From CAJQGY01 sp905478015 (GTDB lineage Bacteria; Pseudomonadota; Gammaproteobacteria; Magnimaribacterales; D2472), in the NCBI GenBank assembly GCA_943788365.1, contig CALSPZ010000001.1, forward strand, positions 558,001-622,000: a stretch of 64,000 nucleotides of DNA, written 5' to 3'. Every line of letters begins with the position of its first letter. The first letter of the stretch is position 1. The position numbers and the translations under genes are program-made. Below, piece by piece: positions 35,779-44,795 of the stretch. Under the pieces are notes generated by a model. It was not told the origin of the DNA. It searched no databases and worked only from the letters and a program-made list of their open reading frames with translations.

Positions 35779-37563
35779 TTAGTAAGACCTCACAGCTGGA
35801 GGAAACGGATCAACCTGATTTGGTGAAAAATTTACTTCTCTTTTCGAAAGAGTTTTAGTTTTTGGATCATACATTGAATGGCATAACCAGTTTTCATCAT
35901 CCCTATCTGGGTAATCATCCCGAGCATGGGCACCTCTACTTTCATTCCTCTCTAGAGCTGCGATAGCAGTAGCTTCAGCCACTTCTAAAAGATTTTGAAG
36001 CTCAAGAGCTTCGACTCTATTAGTATTAAAAGCAGCGCTTTTATCGGCAACAAATAGATTATCAGTCTTTTCCCTTATTTCTTTTAATTCCTCAACACCT
36101 TTTTTCATGAATTCACCCCTTCTAAACACACCAAAATAGTTCTGCATACATGTTTGTAACTGCCTTTTGACTTCAGCAGTTTGATAGCCTGATGAGGATT
36201 CATTTAATTTATTCAATCTTTCTAAAGATTCATCAACATCTGAAGCTGATGAACTTTCTACTCCGCCTCCAGATTTAATTTCTTCTTGTATATGTTTTCC
36301 AGTGGCGCGCCCAAATACTACAAGATCAAGCAAAGAATTCCCACCCAATCTATTTGCCCCGTGAACTGAAACGCATGCTGCTTCACCTGCAGCATAAAGA
36401 CCTGGTATTGTTAAATCTTTATTATCTAATCTTTGAAAAGCTTGACCATTAACATTTGTTGGAGTTCCTCCCATCATATAATGACATGTTGGTATGACAG
36501 GAATTGGTTCATAGATCGGGTCAACATGAGCAAAAGTTCTTGATAATTCACATATTCCAGGAAGTTTTGCATTCAATACATCCGCACCAAGATGATCTAA
36601 CTTCAAGAAAACATGGTCCTTGTTCTCACCACATCCTCTTCCTTCTAAAATTTCTAATACCATAGATCGAGCAACAACATCTCTTCCTGCAAGATCCTTA
36701 ACATTTGGAGCATAGCGCTCCATAAATCTTTCTCCATCTGCATTAACTAAATAACCACCTTCTCCTCTACAACCTTCTGTAACAAGAGATCCAGCGCCAT
36801 ATATTCCAGTTGGATGAAATTGCCACATTTCCATATCTTGAGCTGGAAAGCCTGAACGCAAGGCCATTCCCAAACCATCTCCAGTATTAATTAAGGCATT
36901 AGTTGTAGAAGCATAAATCCTTCCAGCTCCGCCAGTAGCAAGAACTGTAGCTTGAGCTTTTAGATATGCCACCTCCCCAGATTCAATGGAAAAAGCAATC
37001 ACACCAGTAACTTCATTTTTTGAATTTTTTACTAGATCAACCGCAAACCATTCGTTCAGAAAATTTGAGCCTTCTTTAATATTATTTTGATATAAAGTAT
37101 GAAGTAATGCATGGCCTGTTCTGTCAGCTGCTGCGCAAGTTCTTGCAGCTTGACCTCCTTTTCCAAAATCTTTAGATTGACCTCCAAATGGTCTTTGATA
37201 AATCCTTCCATTATCAAACCTTGAGAATGGTAGACCCATATGCTCAAGCTCAAATACAGCTTTAGGACCCTCAGAACACATATATTCTATTGCATCTTGA
37301 TCACCAATAAAATCAGCCCCTTTAACTGTATCGTACATATGCCATCTCCAATCATCGTTAGGGTCAGCACTTTGGATAGCACAAGTGATCCCACCCTGAG
37401 CAGATACAGTGTGCGATCTTGTTGGAAAAACTTTTGAAACAACCGCTGTCTTAAGTCCAGATTTAGCAAGCTCCAAAGAAGCTCTCATCCCAGAACCTCC
37501 TCCACCTATTATGAGTGCATCAAATTCTAGAGTTTTGATATTTGAAGAGTTGTATTTATGCAT
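35779..37563 (-). CDS. sdhA: Succinate dehydrogenase flavoprotein subunit
   Basis: Catalytic subunit of complex II (594 residues) with covalent FAD. FAD fold IIGGGGSGMRASLELA; flavin-binding histidine in FPTRSHTVSAQGGI; substrate site in HPTGIYGAG, CRGEGGYLVN and SVHGANRLGGNSLLDLVVFGR; and a C-terminal HARDDYPDRDD region. The fumarate-reductase-like alternative is disfavoured by the SdhCD anchors and the sucAB genes in the same operon. Confidence 0.98.
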   Translation of the reverse strand: MHKYNSSNIKTLEFDALIIGGGGSGMRASLELAKSGLKTAVVSKVFPTRSHTVSAQGGITCAIQSADPNDDWRWHMYDTVKGADFIGDQDAIEYMCSEGPKAVFELEHMGLPFSRFDNGRIYQRPFGGQSKDFGKGGQAARTCAAADRTGHALLHTLYQNNIKEGSNFLNEWFAVDLVKNSKNEVTGVIAFSIESGEVAYLKAQATVLATGGAGRIYASTTNALINTGDGLGMALRSGFPAQDMEMWQFHPTGIYGAGSLVTEGCRGEGGYLVNADGERFMERYAPNVKDLAGRDVVARSMVLEILEGRGCGENKDHVFLKLDHLGADVLNAKLPGICELSRTFAHVDPIYEPIPVIPTCHYMMGGTPTNVNGQAFQRLDNKDLTIPGLYAAGEAACVSVHGANRLGGNSLLDLVVFGRATGKHIQEEIKSGGGVESSSASDVDESLERLNKLNESSSGYQTAEVKRQLQTCMQNYFGVFRRGEFMKKGVEELKEIREKTDNLFVADKSAAFNTNRVEALELQNLLEVAEATAIAALERNESRGAHARDDYPDRDDENWLCHSMYDPKTKTLSKREVNFSPNQVDPFPPAVRSY

Positions 37564-37565
37564 AT

Positions 37566-37928
37566 TTAGAACCAGATAATATAAAAGTAAGAGATTGTTA
37601 GAGCAAAACCTATCGCTACAAAGAAGAATTCATAAGTTTTTCTAATAGTATTGGCAACTCCCCCCAAACCATCTGATAAAAAACCCAAAGTTCTTTTGGT
37701 TAAATAATCAGTGCCGACTGTCCATAAACCAATAAACCCATGAATATTTGCAAGTAAAATAAATAAAGTCGCTAAAACTTTAAATAGAATATTCTTTTCA
37801 AAAAAAATAAAATTTAATTGATTTGATAGATATAAAAACTCTAAGTAAATAACAAATACCAAGAAATACAAAGCGCTATATCTTTGTGCATACCAAAATA
37901 ACCTTCCTAAATTCATATGAACATCCAT
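37566..37928 (-). CDS. sdhD: Succinate dehydrogenase membrane anchor subunit D
   Basis: Small anchor of 120 residues with three membrane helices. Family hallmarks are WYAQRYSALYFLVFV near the N-terminus and NIHGFIGLWTVGTDYL in the middle, which carry the quinone-site and heme-adjacent residues. The start overlaps the end of sdhC by 16 bases, and the stop is two bases from sdhA. Sequence is weakly conserved in this family, but position and motifs agree. Confidence 0.92.
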   Translation of the reverse strand: MDVHMNLGRLFWYAQRYSALYFLVFVIYLEFLYLSNQLNFIFFEKNILFKVLATLFILLANIHGFIGLWTVGTDYLTKRTLGFLSDGLGGVANTIRKTYEFFFVAIGFALTISYFYIIWF

Positions 37929-38293
37929 ACGGTTAATAAGGCATCAATAAGAAATAGAATCAATGTTATTACTGAAGACCTTTGTGATGATGCAAGACTT
38001 TCACTAATTAAGTGAAAATCCATAAGCATGTGTCGAACTCCAGTAAAAATATGATATTTAAAAACTAAAATGAGCATCAAGATGAAAGACTTAAATACAA
38101 TATTGGTATCAAAGAGTTGGGTAATTGAATTGTATGAACTTTGTGAGTAAGAAAGTTCCATTAAAGCATAAACTGAAACAGGCAAGACAAGGAAAAAAAT
38201 TATTATTCCACTAACTCTATGGGTTATGGACAGTAAAGCAGTTAGAGGTAGCTTTATCTTTAAAAGGTTTATATTAACTGGTCTTTTATTCAT
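37913..38293 (-). CDS. sdhC: Succinate dehydrogenase cytochrome b556 subunit
   Basis: First gene of the TCA operon; 126 residues with three membrane helices. The SdhC signatures SITHRVSGIIIFF (quinone site Ser/Arg) and KYHIFTGVRHMLMDFH (heme-ligand histidine) are present. The N-terminus (MNKRPVNINL) is short and cytoplasmic. The start codon has no evident Shine-Dalgarno sequence; a TATAAT hexamer about 50 bases upstream may be the operon promoter. Confidence 0.94.
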   Translation of the reverse strand: MNKRPVNINLLKIKLPLTALLSITHRVSGIIIFFLVLPVSVYALMELSYSQSSYNSITQLFDTNIVFKSFILMLILVFKYHIFTGVRHMLMDFHLISESLASSQRSSVITLILFLIDALLTVWMFI

Positions 38294-38341
38294 ATTATAA
38301 AAGTAAACAAATGTTGATTTTATGCTGTTATTTACGGGGTG

Positions 38342-38347
38342 ATTATA
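38342..38347 (-). promoter_or_regulatory. Candidate -10 box of the sdhCDAB-sucAB-lpdA-sucCD operon
   Basis: A perfect TATAAT on the minus strand (context GGGTATAATCACC) lies in the 96-base gap between der and sdhC, about 49 bases before the sdhC ATG. No good -35 hexamer is found at 16-18 bases upstream, so it may need an activator or be a chance match. Confidence 0.4.
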
Positions 38348-38389
38348 CCCTAGATTAAAATAAAAAATGGAACTATACAGTTCAAAAAA

Positions 38390-39775
38390 CTACTTTTTAT
38401 TTTTCTTGACGTGCTTCATCAACCTTTGTTTCTTTTTAATCTGCCTATCAGTTAATTTATTCACTTTATTCTCGAAAGGATTTTTAGATTTTCTAAAAAA
38501 TATTCTTAACTGTATGCTTTTAAGTTTAAGAGTTTCTCTAAATGAATTTTCTAAATAACGTTTATAATTTTGTGGAATCTTACTTTCGTTATTAGAGTGA
38601 ATCACAAATGTTGTTGGATTGATGCCAGCAAAATGAACATATCTTAATTTTAATTGTCTTCCCCCTACTGATGGAGGAGCGCTGGAATTAATAAATGCTG
38701 CCAAAAGTTTATTCAAGTCTGAAGTTGTATAAGATTTTTTTGATCTTGTTATTAATTGATCAAGATTTCTAAAAAGTCTCTTAAAGCCTCTTCCTTTAAT
38801 TCCTGAAATTTCTAGCTTAATAAAATCAGCTACAAAATTTGATTGAGCTCTCTTTGAGCTATACATATCATCTTTATCTTTTCTGCTTAATAAATCAATT
38901 TTATTAAAAGCAATAAGAATTGGTTTGCCTGTTTCACATACCATATTAATAATCTTTAAATCTTGATCTACAATCCCCTCTGAAGCATCACATAAAAATA
39001 AGACAACATCTGACTCCTCAACAGAATGCATTGCTCTAACGTATGAAAAATACTCTACTTTGTGGCTTGTTTTATAGCCTTTGCGAATACCAGCAGTATC
39101 AATAAAAATATAATCATTTCCATCAATTTCAAAAGGAATACTAATTGAGTCAATGGTTGTTCCTGCAATCTCAGAAACAATCAATCTATCTTCATTGATA
39201 AACTTATTGATAAAAGTTGATTTGCCTGCATTAGGTCTGCCTATAACAGCTATTCTCTTTCCCTCAGGATACTCTAGCTTTTCTTTAGGCAGCTTGCCTT
39301 TTAGCAAGGCTCTAAGCTCTTTAATATTTAAGGAATGCTCCGCGCTGACCTCAATAAGTTCTTTAATTCCTCTTTTTGATAAATCATGAACTAGCTGACT
39401 ATCAGACTTTTTATCTGATTTATTTACAACGGTGATAAATTCTTTATTTAGCTTTCTTAAGCCTTCTAAAATATCAAGATCTTCATTGTTTAAATCTTGG
39501 GATCCATCTAATACAAAGATAATTAAGTTAGACTCCTCCGCAGCTATCCATGCCTGATCTGCAATATCTTCTTTGAGAATTGATTCATCTTTTGCAATTC
39601 CTCCAGTATCAATAACAAAGAAGCGGTTTTCGCCAAACTCAATATAACCGTAGTTTCTATCTTTTGTTAAACCAGAATAGTCAGATACTATAGCCTTTCT
39701 TGTTCTTGTAAGTTTATTAAAAAGTGTAGATTTGCCAACATTTGGCCTGCCGATTATTGCAATTGATGTAAACAT
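38390..39775 (-). CDS. der: Ribosome-assembly GTPase Der (EngA)
   Basis: Double-GTPase needed for 50S maturation. Two G domains: the first with IGRPNVGKSTLFN (P-loop), DTGG and NKSD; the second (from about 170) with IGRPNAGKSTFIN, DTAG and NKID. The KH-like C-terminal domain follows (about 345-440), ending in a Lys-rich tail. The 461-residue length is normal. It is the first listed of the der-bamB-yfgM-hisS-ispG group, which is transcribed toward it from the ndk side. Confidence 0.98.
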   Translation of the reverse strand: MFTSIAIIGRPNVGKSTLFNKLTRTRKAIVSDYSGLTKDRNYGYIEFGENRFFVIDTGGIAKDESILKEDIADQAWIAAEESNLIIFVLDGSQDLNNEDLDILEGLRKLNKEFITVVNKSDKKSDSQLVHDLSKRGIKELIEVSAEHSLNIKELRALLKGKLPKEKLEYPEGKRIAVIGRPNAGKSTFINKFINEDRLIVSEIAGTTIDSISIPFEIDGNDYIFIDTAGIRKGYKTSHKVEYFSYVRAMHSVEESDVVLFLCDASEGIVDQDLKIINMVCETGKPILIAFNKIDLLSRKDKDDMYSSKRAQSNFVADFIKLEISGIKGRGFKRLFRNLDQLITRSKKSYTTSDLNKLLAAFINSSAPPSVGGRQLKLRYVHFAGINPTTFVIHSNNESKIPQNYKRYLENSFRETLKLKSIQLRIFFRKSKNPFENKVNKLTDRQIKKKQRLMKHVKKNKK

Positions 39776-39787
39776 ATTTCAATCATT

Positions 39788-40936
39788 TTATAATGATAAT
39801 GAAAATAGACTAAAACTATCATCTACAACATAAATTGCATTGCCTCTTGATGACAAGTATTTAAGAGGCTGCTTAGATATTTTCTTTCTTCCAACTGTTT
39901 TTCCATTTATTGGATTTATTATATGGAGATACCCCTCATTATCACCCACCAAAAGGTTGCCTTTAAAAGAGATTGGATTACTTAAAGACCGATTAAGATA
40001 TTCATCAGAACTCCATGATTCCTCTAAAGTCTTATTAGAGTATGTAATAATTTTTGAATTATTCTCTACAACTATTATCAGCCCTTTAGTAATTACAGGT
40101 GAATAGAAAGAAGATGCCTCTGATTTCCATATTGATCTTTTTTGAGATTGATCAAAAATATTAAGATTGCCTTGATAATTTACGGCATATATAAGTGAGC
40201 CTGCAATAACAGGATTTGAATCTGCATCAACTAGATTATCTAGTTCTGATGTTCCAGATACATAAGAAATAGCACCGTCCCATAAAGGAAAACCAGTGGC
40301 AAGCTGAAAAACGACCAATCTACCGTTATCAAATGTTGCAATAACCTTATCATCGTCTATTACAGGGCTACTACTTCCACGAACAGTTAATAGTGGTAGT
40401 TGTGATCTGTAAGACCAAACTATTTCTCCACTATTTTTATCAAGAGCTATTAACTCACCGGCACTTGTTTTTACAATTACAACAGATGCATCAATTGCAG
40501 CTTGAGATAGAACACCTGCTTTTACATTTTTAGACCATAATTTTGAACCATCATTTTGATCATAAGATATAACATTTCCTAATTTATCTGAAACAACAAC
40601 CACCCCAAAGCCTGAAGCAGTTCCAGAAGAGAGCTCAGATTCTTGTATTGTCCACAAAAGATTGCCGGAGCTAGCTTCATAAGAATTTATGCTGCCAGTC
40701 TCATCAGAAAAAAATAACTTATCTGCAGAAAAGCTTGGTATAAAATTTCCTAAATCATTGGTGCCAGAAAATTTAATTTTCCAATTCTCAGAAATATTTT
40801 CACTATTATTAACAGCAACTAAGGGCATTGGTTCATCAATATCAACCTCAGCATTTTCCCAAAATTTCATAGAAGAAATGGAAGAACAAGATGTTAAAAA
40901 AAAGAAGAAAAGTGGGTAGCAATATTTTAATTTCAT
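39788..40936 (-). CDS. bamB: Outer-membrane assembly lipoprotein BamB
   Basis: Eight-bladed beta-propeller lipoprotein of the BAM complex (382 residues). A lipobox places the lipidated cysteine at C17 (FFLTSCSS). PQQ-like repeats follow, for example SYEASSGNLLWTIQ, SYDQNDGSKLWSKNV and ALDKNSGEIVWSYR. It lies between yfgM and der, the conserved gammaproteobacterial arrangement. BamC (50059-51036) and BepA (53660-55099) of the same machinery are also in the window; BamA, BamD and BamE are not. Confidence 0.95.
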   Translation of the reverse strand: MKLKYCYPLFFFFLTSCSSISSMKFWENAEVDIDEPMPLVAVNNSENISENWKIKFSGTNDLGNFIPSFSADKLFFSDETGSINSYEASSGNLLWTIQESELSSGTASGFGVVVVSDKLGNVISYDQNDGSKLWSKNVKAGVLSQAAIDASVVIVKTSAGELIALDKNSGEIVWSYRSQLPLLTVRGSSSPVIDDDKVIATFDNGRLVVFQLATGFPLWDGAISYVSGTSELDNLVDADSNPVIAGSLIYAVNYQGNLNIFDQSQKRSIWKSEASSFYSPVITKGLIIVVENNSKIITYSNKTLEESWSSDEYLNRSLSNPISFKGNLLVGDNEGYLHIINPINGKTVGRKKISKQPLKYLSSRGNAIYVVDDSFSLFSLSL

Positions 40937-41578
40937 TTATTGCTCTAAACTAATATTTGCTATTTTGATTGATATAATTGATTTGGCTTGTTGGTCGCTA
41001 TACTTCTCTTTAGCAAATTCATATTGCTCAAGGCTCCTAATATTATCCTGTTTTGCAGCAAAAATATCGCCAAGTAATTCATGAATGTAAGCATTTGTTG
41101 ATTCTTCGGAATAGTTAGATAATTCAGATAATGCCTTATCATGCTCTTCTAAATGCATGTATATTCTTGCTATACTAACTCGCGCAATCTTGTTAAAAAA
41201 CTTATTACCATTGAAGCCATCTGTTAAGTTTTTAAGATTTAAGAAAATATTTATGCTTTGATCATAATTACCTTTTTCTGCATTTTCAGCCCCTTTATTG
41301 AGCATAGCCATCATTGAGTAGCCAGTGTTCGCATGATTATTAACTAGTTCTAAGTACAGACTTTCAACATCATCTTTGTTGGATTCTGAGGAAATTAACC
41401 ACTTGTTGTATATGCTCGCAGCTTTTTCATCAGACAGTCTATCTGCGTATGTGCTGCTAACCAAAATAGCTGAGGCTACTAAAGCTACAGAAATAATGAT
41501 TAATATTAATTTCTTATTTTTTTCAAAAAAATTTTGGGCTGAAGATGCACCGGCATCATTATCAAAAATTCGGTTCAT
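40937..41578 (-). CDS. yfgM: YfgM-type TPR membrane protein
   Basis: A 213-residue protein with one N-terminal membrane helix (about 22-45, KKLILIIISVALVASAILVSS) and periplasmic TPR-like helices. E. coli YfgM works with the chaperone PpiD at the SecYEG translocon and affects RcsB stability. Family identity rests on the domain order and the position between hisS and bamB; the stop is next to the bamB start with no gap. Sequence conservation is modest. Confidence 0.88.
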   Translation of the reverse strand: MNRIFDNDAGASSAQNFFEKNKKLILIIISVALVASAILVSSTYADRLSDEKAASIYNKWLISSESNKDDVESLYLELVNNHANTGYSMMAMLNKGAENAEKGNYDQSINIFLNLKNLTDGFNGNKFFNKIARVSIARIYMHLEEHDKALSELSNYSEESTNAYIHELLGDIFAAKQDNIRSLEQYEFAKEKYSDQQAKSIISIKIANISLEQ

Positions 41579-41592
41579 TGTTTTTTCCTATT

Positions 41593-42855
41593 TTAAAGTG
41601 ACTTATAAAAAGATGAAATCTCATCATATGAGACCGTGTCTTGGCTTTTTAGTTCATCATCTAAATATTTAATTAAAATACTATCATTCTCCAACTCACT
41701 GTCACCAATAATAATTGCATGACTAGCACCTATTTTATTAGCTCTTCTTAATTTAGATTTAAGACTGCCACTAGATAAATTAACGTCTAAAGTGACACTT
41801 TTATTAAGCATTCTAAGCTGGTGTGCTATTTTAAATGCTTTTGGTTCCAAATTGCTAGTTATAGTTATGAAAGATATAACCTTCTCTTTTTTAAAACTCA
41901 AATTTGCTATATCAGCAAGTCTCTCAATGCCAATTGCTAAGCCTATAGCAGGCAAATATTTACCTCCTAATTTTTCAGATAAAATATCATATCGGCCTCC
42001 GCCTAAGAATGAATCTTGTGCACCCAAATTGGCTGATGATGCTTCAAAAACAAATCCTGAATAATAATCAAGACCTCTGACCAAAGTGTGGTCTATTTCA
42101 ATATTGCAAAAACTAGAAAATGTTTTTTTAATATCTTTCAAAAGTTCAATATTATTATTTGGTAAATAGTCTTTTAATATAGGTCCACTTTTTAATATTT
42201 CTTGAGTTCTCTCACTTTTAGAATCTAAAATTTTTAATGGGTTTTTTTGAAGTCTTTCTTGCTCTATTTCTGCCAATTCATTTAAAAACGGGGTCAGATA
42301 AGATACCAAATCGTTACAGTAGTTCTTTTTTGTATTTGGATCACCTAAGTGATTAATTTTAATTGTAGTATCTTGAAGATTGAGATCTTGAATAATATTA
42401 CAAACCAACGATATTAATTCATACTCAGAAACACCTTCTTCATAACCAAGAATTTCAACGCCTGCTTGGTTAAACTGCCTAAACCTTCCTCTTTGCGGCC
42501 TTTCATACCTCCACATAGATCCTATATACCAAAATTTATTAGTTAATGAGTCTTGCTTCTTTTCTATGATCGACCTGATAACGCCAGCAGTACCTTCGGG
42601 CCTAAGGCTTATACTTTTTTTATTTCTATCTAGAAAAGTATATATTTCTTTATTGACTATATCTGAAGAATCTCCAGCCGATCTTTTAAACAAATCTGTC
42701 TCTTCTAGAGCTGGGGTTCGTATCTCTGAGAAATTAAATGAAGTAAACGTTGATTTTAGTATTTCTTCAACTCTAAAGATTTTCTCTGCTGAATGATGTT
42801 GATCAGAATCTTTAAATAAATCTAACATCCCCGTTAAGGATTGAATCTTTTTCAC
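41593..42855 (-). CDS. hisS: Histidine--tRNA ligase
   Basis: Class II synthetase. The start is taken as GTG 42853-42855, giving MKKIQSLTGMLDLF (420 residues), because a strong AGGAG lies five bases before it and other HisRS proteins begin at this point. The frame is open to 42879, but that would overlap ispG. Motif 2 (YRPQRGRFRQFNQAGVEI with preceding RPEGTAG), the HisRS signature around LVRGLDYYSGFVFEA, and motif 3 (LPAIGLAIGIERLADI) are present. The C-terminal anticodon-binding domain is intact. Confidence 0.96.
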   Translation of the reverse strand: MKKIQSLTGMLDLFKDSDQHHSAEKIFRVEEILKSTFTSFNFSEIRTPALEETDLFKRSAGDSSDIVNKEIYTFLDRNKKSISLRPEGTAGVIRSIIEKKQDSLTNKFWYIGSMWRYERPQRGRFRQFNQAGVEILGYEEGVSEYELISLVCNIIQDLNLQDTTIKINHLGDPNTKKNYCNDLVSYLTPFLNELAEIEQERLQKNPLKILDSKSERTQEILKSGPILKDYLPNNNIELLKDIKKTFSSFCNIEIDHTLVRGLDYYSGFVFEASSANLGAQDSFLGGGRYDILSEKLGGKYLPAIGLAIGIERLADIANLSFKKEKVISFITITSNLEPKAFKIAHQLRMLNKSVTLDVNLSSGSLKSKLRRANKIGASHAIIIGDSELENDSILIKYLDDELKSQDTVSYDEISSFYKSL

Positions 42856-42856
42856 A

Positions 42857-43951
42857 TTAACTCCTCGCAATGATCTCAATATTTGATTTAGCTATTTTTT
42901 CTCTTACTTTTGACTCTAATTCATCCACTAAATTCTCGCTACTAATTTTTTTATGCGGGTGCCCGTCAACATACATAAGATTTTTAGGACTGGCACCTGT
43001 TAAGCCTATATCTGCTGCCTTACTTTCTCCAGGACCATTAACATAACACCCTATAACAGCTACCTCAATATCATCTGTAATATCTTCAAAGCGAGATTCA
43101 AGCTCATTAACAACCTCAATAACATTAAAGTTTTGTCTAGAACAACTTGGGCATGCAACAATTTTAACGCCCCTACTTCTTATATTTAAACTCTTTAATA
43201 TATCCCAACCAATTTTAATTTCATCAACAGGATCTGAAGCCAATGATATTCTTATCGTGTCTCCAATACCTTCAGACAACAGCATTCCCACGCCAATGGA
43301 GGATTTAACTGTTCCAGATCTAAATGACCCTGCTTCAGTAATGCCAAGATGAAGTGGCTGTTCTATTTTCGTAGAAATTTCTCTATATGCATCAACTGTC
43401 ATTTCAATATTAGAAGCCTTTAAGCTCATTTTGTAATTTGTAAAATTAAATCTATCTAATATCTCAACATGTCTCATTGCTGACTCTACTAAAGCACTTG
43501 AATTTGGCTCACCATATTTAACCTGGAGATCCTTTTCTAGAGAGCCCGCGTTAACACCAACTCTAATTGGAACATTATTGTCTTTAGCGGCATTTATAAC
43601 TTCTCTTATTCGCTGCTCTTTACCTATATTGCCCGGATTTATTCTAAGACAATCTGCAGTACTGGCTACTTCTAGGGCAATTTTATAATCAAAATGTATG
43701 TCAGCAACAAGCGGTATTTCTACTTGTTTCTTAATTTTTTTAAAAGCATCCGCTGCATCAAATGTAGGTACTGATACACGAACAATATCTGCTCCAGCTA
43801 ATTTAAGGTCATTAATTTGCCCAATAGTTGCCTCAACATTACATGTATCGGTGTTTGTCATCGATTGAATAGATATTGGATTATCTCCGCCAACTTTTAC
43901 AGAACCAACGTTGATTTCGTTCGTTTTTTTTCTTTTAATCCAGTCAGTCAT
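42857..43951 (-). CDS. ispG: 4-hydroxy-3-methylbut-2-en-1-yl diphosphate synthase
   Basis: [4Fe-4S] enzyme of the MEP isoprenoid pathway, upstream of IspH. TIM-barrel N-terminal part (SIQSMTNTDTCNVEAT; RINPGNIG) and C-terminal cluster domain with CPSCSRQNFNVIEV and VIGCYVNGPGE. The protein is 364 residues. It overlaps rodZ by eight bases upstream. The usual order rodZ-ispG-hisS is kept. Confidence 0.97.
   Translation of the reverse strand: MTDWIKRKKTNEINVGSVKVGGDNPISIQSMTNTDTCNVEATIGQINDLKLAGADIVRVSVPTFDAADAFKKIKKQVEIPLVADIHFDYKIALEVASTADCLRINPGNIGKEQRIREVINAAKDNNVPIRVGVNAGSLEKDLQVKYGEPNSSALVESAMRHVEILDRFNFTNYKMSLKASNIEMTVDAYREISTKIEQPLHLGITEAGSFRSGTVKSSIGVGMLLSEGIGDTIRISLASDPVDEIKIGWDILKSLNIRSRGVKIVACPSCSRQNFNVIEVVNELESRFEDITDDIEVAVIGCYVNGPGESKAADIGLTGASPKNLMYVDGHPHKKISSENLVDELESKVREKIAKSNIEIIARS
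42861..42865 (-). promoter_or_regulatory. Ribosome-binding site fixing the hisS start
   Basis: AGGAG on the minus strand, inside the last ispG codons, five bases before GTG 42853-42855. It favours this GTG over the longer open frame starting at 42879. Confidence 0.8.
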
Positions 43952-44795
43952 TTGAATAAGATACAGTGTTTACATTAAGCCTATCAGCACCGGTAATAAA
44001 ATCAATATCAAGGCCTTGATAAGTTCCCTTTACAGCATAAACATTTCCAACTTTTATACTAAATGGTTTAGGCAGTGATAGTGAGAGTGAATCTCCATTC
44101 AGATATAACTCTGACTCAACAATATTCCCGTCTACTTGTATTTCAATCCAGCACTCATTATTAAAATATAGAAGCAGATCATTATTTATTTCATTATTAT
44201 TATTAGATATTACGTTTATAGCCGGTTCTTTGGTTGGCGCAGTTAATTCTGGGATAGTAAATTTTGTTTCAATCTCACTGGGAATTATTGATGGTATATC
44301 GACTAGGCTTTGAGTATTTGTCTGTTCAAATGAATTGTTTGTTTGATCTTTAGGGTAGTTAGTGTTTTCTTGACTGACTGTCAGATTAGATACTGGTAAT
44401 TCAATATCTTTATTTACTGCTAATGATAGTCTAATAATAAAAATTATTAGAACAATTGATAGTAAGCCCACAAGCCCTATAAGAATTTTTACAAAAGAAT
44501 TATTTATTGACTTAAATGATTTTTTTATTATCTCATCTTTTCTATTTTTGATAATGTAGATGGAAGGAAATTCTGGTTGTATATTTAAAATATTTGAGTA
44601 TTTACGAAAATAAGCTCTTGCAAAACCCTCGCTTGGAAAATTAGAATAGCTTCCACTTTCAATACCTCTTAAATACTTAATATTAATCATATGCTTATTT
44701 GATACTTCTGTTATAGACAGGCCAAGCTCCTCTCTAGCAGATTTAAAAATAAGTCCGGTCTTTGCTGAGTTAGCAGATTTTAGATCTTCACTCAT
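43944..44795 (-). CDS. rodZ: Cell-shape protein RodZ
   Basis: Bitopic protein linking MreB to the wall machinery. Residues about 12-85 are a Cro/C1-type helix-turn-helix domain (FKSAREELGLSITEVSNKHMINIKYLRGIESG, in part). One membrane helix lies at about 105-127. A Thr/Asn/Pro-rich periplasmic linker leads to a C-terminal DUF4115-type beta domain (NNECWIEIQVDGNIV). The 283-residue length fits. Its ATG overlaps the rlmN stop by one base. pilF, found between rodZ and rlmN in Pseudomonas, is absent. Confidence 0.9.
   Translation of the reverse strand: MSEDLKSANSAKTGLIFKSAREELGLSITEVSNKHMINIKYLRGIESGSYSNFPSEGFARAYFRKYSNILNIQPEFPSIYIIKNRKDEIIKKSFKSINNSFVKILIGLVGLLSIVLIIFIIRLSLAVNKDIELPVSNLTVSQENTNYPKDQTNNSFEQTNTQSLVDIPSIIPSEIETKFTIPELTAPTKEPAINVISNNNNEINNDLLLYFNNECWIEIQVDGNIVESELYLNGDSLSLSLPKPFSIKVGNVYAVKGTYQGLDIDFITGADRLNVNTVSYSND

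Noticed and set aside
38300..38310. TATAAT immediately before the sdhC ATG as promoter
   Set aside because: It touches the start codon, so transcription would begin inside the gene; the copy at 38342-38347 is better placed.
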